This document shows positions 8,449 to 16,712 of a stretch of 64,000 nt of DNA, piece by piece. The translations under genes were made by a program, and so were the position numbers. The notes below the pieces were generated by a model. It saw only the letters and a list, made by a program, of their open reading frames with translations. It did no database searches and was not told the DNA's origin. This DNA is from Dehalococcoidia bacterium (GTDB lineage: Bacteria; Chloroflexota; Dehalococcoidia; Tepidiformales; Tepidiformaceae). How positions within the stretch are numbered: the first letter of the stretch is position 1; every line of letters starts with the position of its first letter. Location: assembly GCA_003104995.1 (NCBI GenBank), contig PQAO01000026.1, positions 1-64,000 on the forward strand, given 5' to 3'.

Positions 8449-8967
8449 ATGGCGGTCACCCGGTTTCCTTCACACCTCAGGCTGATTGGCGCAGGCCAAT
8501 CACTCATCGCGCCCGCGGCAGCGCCTACCCGGATTCATCCCGAGCTGCTGCCGCACTCAGATTGTGACCGCCTGACGGGCACAGCCACCCGCGCAGCGTT
8601 GCTTGCCCGGCTGGAGATGGTCGGCAGCCTGGCGCCGTCCATGCCCTTGTCGTTCCTCGCAGTACACGTCGAAGCCGATGAACTGGCTGGACCGATGCTG
8701 CGGGCCGTTGCCGGGCGCCTCCGCGAGCTCGTCCGCGCGACCGACGCCGTTGGACGCCTCGATGAGGCGACGTTCGGTGTGGTGCTCCAGGGGACCGGCG
8801 TGACGGCCGCGGGCGCTGTTGCCGCGCGGCTGGCGCACCATCTGAACCGGCTGCCCGGCGCGCCCCGTCAGTTCTGCGTGATCATCTCGGCGGCAACCGG
8901 TACGGGACTCAACGGCGGGACCTTGCCCGAAGCCGCGATGGAAACGTTCGCCGCCGGCTGCGGCTAA
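8449..8967 (+). CDS. degenerate GGDEF-domain protein
   Basis: 172-residue protein whose second half follows the GGDEF fold order: CDRLTGTATRAALLARLE at about 39-56 matches the D-x-L-T-G-x-x-N-R start, and RATDAVGRLDEATFGVVL at about 95-112 matches the R-x-x-D-x-x-x-R-x-G-G-D-E-F strand. The active-site GGDEF is replaced by R-L-D-E-A-T-F, so diguanylate cyclase activity is not expected. It could be a nucleotide sensor or a vestige. The gene overlaps the convergent acetyltransferase gene by 4 bases. Confidence 0.6.
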   Translation: MAVTRFPSHLRLIGAGQSLIAPAAAPTRIHPELLPHSDCDRLTGTATRAALLARLEMVGSLAPSMPLSFLAVHVEADELAGPMLRAVAGRLRELVRATDAVGRLDEATFGVVLQGTGVTAAGAVAARLAHHLNRLPGAPRQFCVIISAATGTGLNGGTLPEAAMETFAAGCG

Positions 8968-9455
8968 CCGGCGCCCGGCACCGAGAGGTCCGCGCCGTCC
9001 GCGAGGTCCATCACGACGGCCACTTCTTTGCAGTTGGTGAAGAACGGGCAACGCACACACTCGTTCCAGACCTTCTGGGGGAACTCCATCACGTTCGCCA
9101 GGCGGAAGCCGACCTTCTCGAAGAAGCCGGGCCGGTAGGTCAGGGCGAATACGCGCTCGAGCCCGAACGCGCGGGCATCGTCCACGCAGGCGGCGACAAT
9201 GCCCGCGCCGACGCCCTTCCCCTGGACGCTTTCGGAAACGGCCAGGGAACGGACCTCGGCGAGGTCGGAGCCCATGATGTGGAGCGAGCCACAACCCACA
9301 ACCTCACCGCCGAGACGGGCAACCTTGAAGTCGCGGATGGCTTCGAAGATCTCGCCGATGGGGCGGTGGAGCATGTCGCCGCGATCGGCCCAGAAGGTGA
9401 CGAGCCGATGGATGTCGTCGGCATCCGAGAGGCGGGCGGGTTCGATACAGAGCAC
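8964..9455 (-). CDS. GNAT N-acetyltransferase, short NAGS (ArgA-like)
   Basis: 163-residue GNAT protein. The acetyl-CoA loop is GKGVGAGIVAACVDDAR around 76-92, followed by the FALTYRPGFFEKVGFRL strand-helix. Its C-terminal WNECVRCPFFTNC cysteine cluster is typical of the short N-acetylglutamate synthases found in several phyla, which suggests the first step of arginine synthesis. The GTG at 9455 was chosen because AAGGAGA lies 7 bases upstream. The much longer upstream reading is antisense to the next gene. It is convergent with the GGDEF-like gene. Confidence 0.72.
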   Translation of the reverse strand: MLCIEPARLSDADDIHRLVTFWADRGDMLHRPIGEIFEAIRDFKVARLGGEVVGCGSLHIMGSDLAEVRSLAVSESVQGKGVGAGIVAACVDDARAFGLERVFALTYRPGFFEKVGFRLANVMEFPQKVWNECVRCPFFTNCKEVAVVMDLADGADLSVPGAG

Positions 9456-9684
9456 GTGTGGTTCTCCTTGAAGCTTCCAGGGTGAGCGAGGTGGGAGCTT
9501 CAGGCGCAGCGGGCAGGGGCGACGTGCGTGGCGTCGCCCGGGACAACCTCGCGATGAACGTTCATCGGCATTGAACCACCAGTGTACGGGAAACCGCGTG
9601 TTATGGCAGCGACTTACCGGCAGGCGGGCGGGGCTGTAGGCTCTGCACCTGCCCGCGAGCGAACGCAGGCAGGGAGGGATTGGC

Positions 9685-10599
9685 ATGCGCGTTTCGGTGA
9701 TGGGCCAGGCTGCATTCGGCGAGGCCGTCCTCAAGCGGATCACCGGGGACGGCGTGGAAGTTGCGGGTGTGAGCGCGCCCGCTCCAGTGGGCGACCGCAA
9801 GGACGCACTCTGGGCGGCGGCCGAAGCGGCCGGGCTGCCCGTCATCGATACGTTGTCGCTAAAGACGCCGGAGGGCCAGGCGGCGTGGCGGGCGCTTGGG
9901 GCCGATTTGGCGGTGATGGCCTTCGTGACCGAGATCATCCCGAACGACGTGCTGCACATCCCGCCGCAGGGGACCATCCAGTACCACCCGAGCCTGCTGC
10001 CATTGCATCGTGGCTCCTCGGCGATCAACTGGGCGATCATCAACGGCGACCGGGAGACGGGGTTGAGCATCTTCTGGCCCGACCAGGGGATCGACACGGG
10101 CCCGATCCTGCTGCAGAAGAGCTGCCCCATCGGCCCGGACGACACGGTGGGGAGCATCTACTTCAACCAGTTGTTCCCGATGGGTGTGGACGCGCTTTCC
10201 GAATCGGTGCAGATGGTGGCCGAGGGAAGGGCGCCCCGGATCGGGCAGGACCACGCGCTGGCGACCTACGAGCCACCCTGTGGCGACGGACACGCCCGCA
10301 TCCGCTGGTACCGCCCGGCGGACGTGGTCTACCGGCACATCCGGGGGTGCAACCCGGCGCCCGGTGCCGTGGCCACATACAACGACTCGGAGTTCAAGAT
10401 TTTTGATTGCCGGCTGACGGGCGCGCAGGAGGCGGGGATGCCGGGCCGCATCCTCCGGATCAAGGACGAGGGCTTCGACGTGCGACTGAACGGCGGGGTG
10501 CTGCGCGTGCTGCGGGTGCAGCCGAAGGGCGGCAAGAAGTTGCCGGCGACGGAATGGGCGCGGGAAGTGGGGCTGGAGGTGGGGGCGCGGCTGGGGTAG
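9685..10599 (+). CDS. formyltetrahydrofolate hydrolase / formyltransferase-family protein
   Basis: 304 residues. The N-terminal formyltransferase fold carries the catalytic block YHPSLLPLHRGSSAINW (Asn/His/Ser region about 92-112), then IFWPDQGIDTGPILLQ with the conserved Asp. The C-terminal OB-fold domain resembles that of Fmt and of the hydrolase half of 10-formyl-THF dehydrogenase. The YHPSLLP, ASAINW-like and FPEG-like positions resemble the dehydrogenase hydrolase domain more than housekeeping Fmt, so 10-formyl-THF hydrolysis is my preferred role; tRNA formylation is the alternative. GGGAGGG lies 8 bases before the ATG. PurU, at 59926, would overlap in function. Confidence 0.72.
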   Translation: MRVSVMGQAAFGEAVLKRITGDGVEVAGVSAPAPVGDRKDALWAAAEAAGLPVIDTLSLKTPEGQAAWRALGADLAVMAFVTEIIPNDVLHIPPQGTIQYHPSLLPLHRGSSAINWAIINGDRETGLSIFWPDQGIDTGPILLQKSCPIGPDDTVGSIYFNQLFPMGVDALSESVQMVAEGRAPRIGQDHALATYEPPCGDGHARIRWYRPADVVYRHIRGCNPAPGAVATYNDSEFKIFDCRLTGAQEAGMPGRILRIKDEGFDVRLNGGVLRVLRVQPKGGKKLPATEWAREVGLEVGARLG

Positions 10600-10657
10600 G
10601 GCGTGACTGGACCGATTCGGGCGAGCGCAGGTCAGGAACGCGGCCCGCCCGCAATAG

Positions 10658-11338
10658 TTACCGGCTCCTGCGCCCACGCACCTTCAAAGGCCGGAGACCG
10701 AGCAAGGTTGCTAATCCTGCGGTGGCGAGGATCGATCCAAGAAGCCAGAATCCGTTAAGAGTACCTGGCGGAGTCGATGCTGAGTTCCCAACACTCGGTG
10801 GCAGTGGCGAATCAGGCGTTCGGAGCACCCCCTGCCCGCTGAATTGAACGAGCGTTCGGCTCAAGTCGAGAATTCGGCCGTAGGCCACGACGGCAGCGTG
10901 CCCGTTTACGGTCTCGACGGTGAGGGCGAGCGCTACGGACGCGCCATCCGCACCACGTCCGCTTGCAACGAAGATCAGCGCCTGGGGGCGGACGTTCGGC
11001 CTCCACGTCGCTTCGAGGCGAAACGTCCCGGGCGCCATGAGGGAGCTCAAGTCCGCAGTGGCGACAGGCACGCTCACAGGCTCCCCGTCTCCTGGATACG
11101 CAGTCCGAATCACGTTGCCGTCCGCTCCTCCGAGCGTGGCCGAGAGAGCTGAGACGTCCCCGGCAGCGATTGCCTCGCCGATGGCCGCCACGTCCGCCGG
11201 TAGCCCGACCAACAAGGGAGAACTCTCCTGAGCGCGAGCACTACCGCCCCATACCAGGGCAAGAAGCACTCCGGCAAGGACCACCAGGCGCAATTTCGCG
11301 GAGTTCGCCGCGCCTGAACTACGAGGAGTACAGAGCAT
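10658..11338 (-). CDS. secreted protein with C-terminal membrane anchor, unknown function
   Basis: 226 residues from the ATG at 11338. There is a signal peptide of about 36 residues (RLVVLAGVLLALVWGGSARA, with cleavage likely after ARA), then a beta-rich extracellular domain of about 140 residues. A Ser/Pro/Thr-rich stretch follows, then a C-terminal hydrophobic helix and a basic tail (KVRGRRSR). This is a surface protein held by its tail; there is no LPxTG. It overlaps the end of the preceding unknown gene by 20 bases and is the last gene of the accessory operon. No family was recognised. Confidence 0.6.
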   Translation of the reverse strand: MLCTPRSSGAANSAKLRLVVLAGVLLALVWGGSARAQESSPLLVGLPADVAAIGEAIAAGDVSALSATLGGADGNVIRTAYPGDGEPVSVPVATADLSSLMAPGTFRLEATWRPNVRPQALIFVASGRGADGASVALALTVETVNGHAAVVAYGRILDLSRTLVQFSGQGVLRTPDSPLPPSVGNSASTPPGTLNGFWLLGSILATAGLATLLGLRPLKVRGRRSR

Positions 11339-11978
11339 TCGCCACCCCCAGAGCCGATACTCGAACGAGCCGGGATCGAACCGAGAGCCATGCTCCTTCG
11401 ACCTCATCGTACCAGATGACGAAGTCCGTAGACTTCCATCGACCTCTCAGTGGCGGCGCTCCGGGGAGCGCCTCGCAGGTGGTCCGGAAGGCCGGCCACG
11501 GGCCTATTCGCACCTCCTCATGCGGATGCTGGACGACACCTGCTGCTAGGTTCACACGGTCGGCTCGAAGCGCTGTGTACAGAATCGGCGTGCCCACTCG
11601 GCGAGTCCAGAAGCAAGCCAGGGCGTAGTCGCTCGGCACCAAGGGGCGGGACCCGAAGGCGAGCGTCTGGCTCCGCATTTCAGACTCTACGTAAGTGATG
11701 GCCATGTCGCTCAGCTTCCCGGCTTCGGTGATCAAGTGATGGACCGCGAGCTGTCGTAGGCCGGGCGGCGGCGTGACTGGAAACCGAACCCGCTCAAGGC
11801 CGACGGCCTCGCAAAGAGCCTGAAGATTGGGTGAGGTTCGCATTCTCGGATGCCCGAAGTACCCCATCTCTGGTTGGAACCCGGAGTCCCGTGCGGGAGC
11901 GTCTTCAAACGGCGTGGTCCTGGCTTCAATCTCATTGTCGACAGTAGCGAGGTACTTACCGATGTAATGGACGGTCAT
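11319..11978 (-). CDS. hypothetical protein
   Basis: 219 residues, no signal peptide or membrane segment, no recognised family. Aromatic and charged patches (FVIWYDEVEGAWLSVRSRLV near the C-terminus) suggest a beta-sheet domain. GGGAGG lies 6 bases before the ATG, so the start is good. It sits between a Tat-exported M23-like protein and a surface-anchored protein, which suggests a link to the cell surface, but this rests on position only. Base composition is lower in GC than that of the flanking core genes. Confidence 0.55.
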   Translation of the reverse strand: MTVHYIGKYLATVDNEIEARTTPFEDAPARDSGFQPEMGYFGHPRMRTSPNLQALCEAVGLERVRFPVTPPPGLRQLAVHHLITEAGKLSDMAITYVESEMRSQTLAFGSRPLVPSDYALACFWTRRVGTPILYTALRADRVNLAAGVVQHPHEEVRIGPWPAFRTTCEALPGAPPLRGRWKSTDFVIWYDEVEGAWLSVRSRLVRVSALGVANALYSS

Positions 11979-11993
11979 GGCTTCCTCCCTTTC

Positions 11994-12593
11994 TCACACA
12001 TTCCATGTCCAGAAGATTGGTGAATCTCCATAGACGGTTCCTGATGGATTGCCATAGGCGCTGCCATTCGCCCAGTAATGCACGTGGGAACCCGTAAAGC
12101 ACGCTTCTGACACATAGGTATCACCGGGGCCCTGCGCACAAATGTAGCGAGGGCATGAATAGAGGTTGCCAGCAGAAACGGAGATATCGTAGATATGCTG
12201 CGCGATGGCCGAGCCAACGTAGGATTGCAGTCCGTCTGTCCGCAAATAGAAAAAGAGGAGCTGGTTATCCTCGTTACCGGAATATGGCGTCTCACACGAG
12301 TCATCAGAGTACACCGGCTCTATATAGCCGTAAGCAGCACTCCCGCGCCGAAAGTATGCGTAGACGCTGCCTGCACCTGATTTGACGATGTCGATTGCGT
12401 TGGAATGCCAGCCTTGAGTTACTGTGCCGACCATAGGGCTAGGCAGGTCCCACTCGGTGGTGGCACGAGCCGGTTGTATTCCGGCGACGCCGAGCGCACC
12501 GGCAGCCCCGGCCGCAGCAGCCGTACGGAAGACATCGCGACGAGTCATCGACCGACGAGTGAAAAATTGCGCGTAGTCGCGTTGATCTGGCAT
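11994..12593 (-). CDS. Tat-exported M23-like (LasA/lysostaphin fold) protein
   Basis: 199 residues. The N-terminus has a twin-arginine signal (MTRRDVFRTAAAAGAAGALG, residues 16-35) with cleavage likely after QPARA. The mature part starts a beta-rich domain: GWHSNAIDIV at about 62-71 matches the His...Asp zinc ligand pair of M23 peptidases, and TGSHVHYWANG at about 168-178 matches the H-x-H strand. The spacing and Cys pairs (for example SCETPYSG, SCPRYICAQ) recall secreted M23 variants. It may cut peptidoglycan peptides or be an inactive binding domain. The short linker before the Tat motif may belong to an upstream start. Its regulator gene is immediately upstream. Confidence 0.6.
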   Translation of the reverse strand: MPDQRDYAQFFTRRSMTRRDVFRTAAAAGAAGALGVAGIQPARATTEWDLPSPMVGTVTQGWHSNAIDIVKSGAGSVYAYFRRGSAAYGYIEPVYSDDSCETPYSGNEDNQLLFFYLRTDGLQSYVGSAIAQHIYDISVSAGNLYSCPRYICAQGPGDTYVSEACFTGSHVHYWANGSAYGNPSGTVYGDSPIFWTWNV

Positions 12594-12678
12594 TTGGCTA
12601 TCCTGCGAAATGGGCTCATCACCAAGACCTTGGTGCCAGCCAATCTTGGCAGCAGCCTTCGGGCTTGTCCCGAACTCT

Positions 12679-12993
12679 TTATACGAAGTTCCGATCGTTT
12701 TCGATCATTTCGTAGACCAGTGGCACACAGCAGGTCAGGTGTTCGCGCGCCCAAACTCTTAGCTTCTCATGCTCGTGAGGAACTTCGGTGAACTCGAACA
12801 CGCGATGGCTGAGTTCGGCCACATGCCGCCTGATGGTGGCTCCGGAGACACCCATTAGCAACGCTGCCTCTTCGCTGCGGTAACCCTGGACGAGGAGTGC
12901 CAGAATCCGGGCCTCCGGCGGGCTAATCGCTCGACAATGGCGATCCACGATCTCCCGCCAAAGATCCGCAGGTTCAATCACCGATCCGAACAC
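12679..12993 (-). CDS. LuxR-type HTH transcriptional regulator, short
   Basis: A 104-residue protein dominated by a LuxR/GerE helix-turn-helix (AISPPEARILALLVQGYRS then EEAALLMGVSGATIRRHV, about residues 23-60), with no receiver or autoinducer domain. GTG at 12993 was chosen because GGAGG (13004-13000) lies 6 bases upstream. An alternative ATG at 13068 would place a run of 12 G inside the coding frame. First gene of a four-gene minus-strand cassette with the M23-like protein, so it probably controls that operon. A possible promoter is TTGAAT (13087-13082), 18 bp, TATCCT (13063-13058). Confidence 0.65.
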   Translation of the reverse strand: MFGSVIEPADLWREIVDRHCRAISPPEARILALLVQGYRSEEAALLMGVSGATIRRHVAELSHRVFEFTEVPHEHEKLRVWAREHLTCCVPLVYEMIENDRNFV

Positions 12994-13005
12994 GCTCAAC
13001 CTCCG

Positions 13006-13017
13006 CCCCCCCCCCCC
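13006..13017. repeat. 12-base C/G homopolymer
   Basis: Run of 12 C on the plus strand (12 G in the transcript) ending one base before the Shine-Dalgarno of the LuxR-type regulator. It is the longest homopolymer seen in the window. Such tracts can vary in length by slippage and alter expression; they are also a common site of sequencing error. Confidence 0.8.
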
Positions 13018-13167
13018 GGGCCGGGCGACAGGCGCCTTCCCGCCGAGGAGCAGGGGCAGGATAATCACATGCGGGGACTCTATTCAAGCCCATTTCGGTC
13101 AAGAATCACCAACGTCCGGGAATTCCTCGCGGGGGCGAGTCCGCCGCCAAGCGTCAAGATCCTCCGG

Positions 13168-15303
13168 TCACAAGTTCCGCTGGAGGTAGTCGAGGACGCG
13201 CCGCTCCTGGTATTCCATGCCCTTCAGATCGCGGGGCATGTGGCGCTCTTCCGGGAACACGAGGAGGTCGTAGTCCTTGTCGGCGGCGGTGAGGGCGACG
13301 ATGAGCCGGGCCGTGTGCCGGAAGTGGACGTTCTCATCGACCATGCCGTGGACCAGGAGGAGCTTGCCCTGGAGCTTCGCGGCGTGGGTCAGGACGGAGC
13401 TGTCGTGGTAGCCCTCGGGGTTCGATTGGGGCGTGCCCATGTAGCGCTCGGTGTAGCCGGTGTCGTAGCCGTCCCAGTCGGTCACGGGGGCCCCGGAGAC
13501 GCCGACTTTGAAGACCTCCGGGGCGCGCATCATGGCCATGCAGGTCATGTAGCCGCCGTAGCTCCAGCCGTAGATGCCGACCCGCGAGCCATCGATGTAG
13601 GGCAGGGCGGCCATGTGGCGCACGCCGGCCACCTGGTCGTCGACCTCGACCGTGCCCATGCGGTCGGCGATGGCGGCTTCGAAGGCGAGGCCGCGGTTCA
13701 GGCTGCCGCGGTTATCGAGCTTGAGCACGACGTAGCCCTGCTGGGCGAGGTACTGGGCGCGCAGGTCGACCGTGAGCATCCAGTCGTCGGCGACGCGCTG
13801 GACGTGGGGACCGCCGTAGACCGAGACGACGAGGGGATAGCGCCGCCCGGGTTCGAGCACCGGCGAGCGGTAGATGGCGCCGTGGAGGAGCGTGCCATCG
13901 GCGGCGGGGAGGGTGGTCAACTCCGGGGGCTGGAGACCGAGGCTGAGGGCCTCGGCGCCTTCGTTGGCGAAAACGTCTGCGATGGGCGCGCCGGTCGTAT
14001 CGCGCACGGCCACGCGGGGGCCGTGTTCGAGGCTGCTCCACGAGTCGATGAAGCGGTCGTTTTTCGGCGAGAGGACGGCGGCGTGCCAGCCTCGCTCGCC
14101 GGTGAGGCGCACGATTTCACCGCCGTCGAGCGGGACGCTGTAGAGGTGGCGTTCGAGCACGGAGTCTTTCGTGGCGACGAAGTAGGCCAGTCGCTCCGCT
14201 TCGTCCACGCCAAGGAGGGTGGTGACCACCCACTCGCCGCTGGTGAGCTGGCGGACGCGGCTGCCGCCGGGCGCGTGGAGGTAGAGGTGGCAGAAGCCGG
14301 ACTCCTCGCTCAGCCAGGCGATGTTTCCGTCCGCGAGGAAGCGAGTGTCGCCGTAGAGGTTGATCCACGGCTCACGGTGCTCCTGGATGAGCGTTGTGGG
14401 CGCGCCGGCAGCATCGAACACATGGAGGCGGAGGGTCCGCTGGTCGCGCGAGAGGACCTGCGCGGTGAGCGCACCATCCGGGCGCCAGCCGACCCGGGCA
14501 ATGTAGCTGTCGCGGTCGGGGCCGAGGTCCATCCAGGTGGTCGCGCCCGATGCGAGGTCCACGACGGCGAGGTCGAGGGATGCGTTGGGCTGCCCGGCAA
14601 AGGGGTAGCGGTGGGGCTCGGTGTCGACCTGGTCCTTGCCCTGGTGGACGATGTTGTAGTCGGGGATGTGGCGCGAATCTGCGCGGATGAAGGCGATTTT
14701 CGTGCCGTCGGGGCTCCACCAGAAGCCGCGGTCGCGGTCGAGCTCTTCCTGGGCGATGAACTCGGCGAGACCGTTCGTTAGAGCGGGCTCGGCGCCAGAA
14801 GTGAGTTTGCGCGGCTCGCCGCCGGATACCGGCAGCACCCAGAGCTCGTTCTCACGGACGAAGGCGACCTGCGTGCCGTCGGGGCTGAGGTGGGGGTCGA
14901 TGGCGCCCGCGGAGCCGTCGACCCCCCGCATCTCGCCGCCGTCAACGCTGAGCCAGAGGCGGCCGCCGCCGGGGACGAGGAGCACCTGCTGTTCGGACTT
15001 CGAGGCGAACTGGTAGTCCGTGACGCCGAGCTCGCGCAGGCGCGCCCGTTCGCGGCGGAGTTCCTCGTCGCGCGAGAGCTCGCCTTCGCTCGTCGAAGCC
15101 GGCGGCGGGCCGGCGAGGACGGTGCGCTCCCCTGTAGCAAGGTCGAAGCACCAGAGGCTGCGGACGAGGCTGCCTTCGGCGCTGAACAGGTAGGTCACGG
15201 CACTGCCATCGGGCGAAAACCTGAGGTGCCCGGGGACGACGGTGCCGGGACGGGGAAAGGTAGCGACCTGGGTGATGGTGAGCGATTCGTAGGGCCGGGT
15301 CAT
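13168..15303 (-). CDS. S9 family dipeptidyl-peptidase IV-like serine peptidase
   Basis: 711 residues. An N-terminal beta-propeller covers about 20-470, including repeated [14 protein letters not shown]- and [14 protein letters not shown]-type blades and an SGFCHLYLH strand. The C-terminal alpha/beta-hydrolase has the catalytic triad Ser581 (GWSYGGY), Asp656 (VHGMVDEN) and His688 (EERHMPR). An EE pair in [16 protein letters not shown] matches the N-terminal amine anchor of DPP-IV (subfamily S9B). No signal peptide is evident, so it is probably cytosolic and removes dipeptides from imported peptides. Its ATG overlaps the stop of the Xaa-Pro peptidase gene (ATGA), so the two proline-related peptidases are co-translated. 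Confidence 0.9.
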   Translation of the reverse strand: MTRPYESLTITQVATFPRPGTVVPGHLRFSPDGSAVTYLFSAEGSLVRSLWCFDLATGERTVLAGPPPASTSEGELSRDEELRRERARLRELGVTDYQFASKSEQQVLLVPGGGRLWLSVDGGEMRGVDGSAGAIDPHLSPDGTQVAFVRENELWVLPVSGGEPRKLTSGAEPALTNGLAEFIAQEELDRDRGFWWSPDGTKIAFIRADSRHIPDYNIVHQGKDQVDTEPHRYPFAGQPNASLDLAVVDLASGATTWMDLGPDRDSYIARVGWRPDGALTAQVLSRDQRTLRLHVFDAAGAPTTLIQEHREPWINLYGDTRFLADGNIAWLSEESGFCHLYLHAPGGSRVRQLTSGEWVVTTLLGVDEAERLAYFVATKDSVLERHLYSVPLDGGEIVRLTGERGWHAAVLSPKNDRFIDSWSSLEHGPRVAVRDTTGAPIADVFANEGAEALSLGLQPPELTTLPAADGTLLHGAIYRSPVLEPGRRYPLVVSVYGGPHVQRVADDWMLTVDLRAQYLAQQGYVVLKLDNRGSLNRGLAFEAAIADRMGTVEVDDQVAGVRHMAALPYIDGSRVGIYGWSYGGYMTCMAMMRAPEVFKVGVSGAPVTDWDGYDTGYTERYMGTPQSNPEGYHDSSVLTHAAKLQGKLLLVHGMVDENVHFRHTARLIVALTAADKDYDLLVFPEERHMPRDLKGMEYQERRVLDYLQRNL

Positions 15304-16685
15304 CGGCTGTGGGCCTCCGCGCGGAGCGCTTCGATTTCGGAGATCGACTTCGGGATGCTGCCGCTCAACACGTCGGCGCCGGTCCCGGTCACGAGCACGT
15401 CGTCCTCGATGCGGATGCCACCGAAATCGAGCAGGCCATCGACGCAGTCCCAATCGACCACGTCCCGGTACTGCTCGCGGCGGGCGGGGTCGGTCAGCAG
15501 GGCGCGGATGAAGTAGATGCCGGGCTCGATGGTGACGACGTAGCCGGGCTGGAGAGGGAGGTCGGCGCGGAGCCACTTCAGGCCGAAGCGGTCGCTGGCG
15601 GTGCGGCCCTTCAGGCAGCCTCCCGCATCGTGCGTGGCGAGCCCGAGCATGTGGCCGAGGCCGTGCGGGAAGAAGAGCGCGTGGGCGTCGCGCTCAACAA
15701 GACCCGCGGGATTGCCGCGGAGGATGCCGAGGTCGGCCAGTCCGCTCGCGATGCGCTCGGATGCCTGGAGGTGGAGCTGCTTGTACTCCACTCCCGGGCG
15801 GACCTCGCCGATGGCGGCCTGCTGGACATCGAGGACGAGCTGGTAGAGGTCCCGCTGGATGCCCTCGAACCGGGGGCCGATCGGGAACGTGCGTGTTACG
15901 TCGCTGGCGTAGCCGCCAACCTCGGCGCCGGCATCGATCAGCACGATCTCGCCTGCCCGCAGCACGCGGGAGGTGGGCGAAAAATGGAGGACGGCGCCGT
16001 TCGAGCCAGTGCCGACGATCGACCCGTAGGCGGTGCGCTCAGCGCCGTTGCGGAAGAACTCGGCTTCGAGTTCGATTTGCAGCTGGCGTTCGCTCATGCC
16101 GGGGCGGGCGAGTCGCAGGGCGGTCAGGTGGCCGGCCCGAGAGGCGTCGGCAGCCCCACGCATGAGCGCAATCTCGGAAGAATCCTTGGCCCGGCGCGAT
16201 TCGGAGACCTGCTCGCTGAGGCGGGCGGACAGCTCTGCATCGACCTCCAGTTCAAGGGCAGTCCAGCTTTCGAGCGCGTAGGCGGCCGGCTGGTGGGTGA
16301 TATCGTCGTTGCCGAGGAGGGCGAGCGTTTCGCCGCGGCGGTGTTCGAGCCATCCGCTCAGTTCGCCCAGGGGCCGGACGCGCAGCCCGGTTGCCGCGGC
16401 GAGGGCGTCCAGGTCTTCGCCGTCGCCAACCCAGACGCGCTCTTCGAGACCGGCGACGGGGGCGAACAGGACCCAGCCCTCGCCCGGGTCGAAGGCAAGG
16501 GCCGAACCGGAAAGGCGGGCGCCCGACAGATAGGCAAACTCCGGGTGGGTGTGGAAGTCGTGGTACTGGTCGGTGCCCGGCACGGGAACGGGGAGGCCGC
16601 CCGGCAGGAGGACAGCCCCACGGGACATGTCCCAGAGGCGCACAACCGCTTCCCTGCGGTTGCGGAGGTCATCGGGTGATTGCAT
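15300..16685 (-). CDS. Xaa-Pro aminopeptidase (M24B, PepP type)
   Basis: 461 residues: an N-terminal AMP_N-like domain (about 1-160) and a creatinase/pita-bread domain with all five metal ligands visible. These are two Asp in LIDAGAEVGGYASDVTRTF, His in FFPHGLGHMLGL, Glu in VTIEPGIYF and Glu in GGIRIEDDVLV. It cleaves the first residue of X-Pro peptides. Together with the adjacent DPP-IV-like enzyme it forms a proline-peptide degradation pair. No export signal is seen. Confidence 0.93.
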   Translation of the reverse strand: MQSPDDLRNRREAVVRLWDMSRGAVLLPGGLPVPVPGTDQYHDFHTHPEFAYLSGARLSGSALAFDPGEGWVLFAPVAGLEERVWVGDGEDLDALAAATGLRVRPLGELSGWLEHRRGETLALLGNDDITHQPAAYALESWTALELEVDAELSARLSEQVSESRRAKDSSEIALMRGAADASRAGHLTALRLARPGMSERQLQIELEAEFFRNGAERTAYGSIVGTGSNGAVLHFSPTSRVLRAGEIVLIDAGAEVGGYASDVTRTFPIGPRFEGIQRDLYQLVLDVQQAAIGEVRPGVEYKQLHLQASERIASGLADLGILRGNPAGLVERDAHALFFPHGLGHMLGLATHDAGGCLKGRTASDRFGLKWLRADLPLQPGYVVTIEPGIYFIRALLTDPARREQYRDVVDWDCVDGLLDFGGIRIEDDVLVTGTGADVLSGSIPKSISEIEALRAEAHSR

Positions 16686-16712
16686 CCAGAGAGTGTATGC
16701 GGCCTGGCGGGG

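Noticed and set aside
10700-13100. Prophage or insertion-sequence origin of the surface cassette
   Set aside because: No integrase, transposase, terminal repeats or attachment duplication was seen around it.
12937-14781. A 614-codon plus-strand frame opposite the DPP-IV-like gene
   Set aside because: High-GC antisense frame with His/Val/Asp-rich low-complexity protein; the minus strand encodes a complete S9 peptidase with its catalytic triad.
15309-16679. A 456-codon plus-strand frame opposite the Xaa-Pro peptidase
   Set aside because: Antisense shadow; all five metal ligands are on the minus strand.
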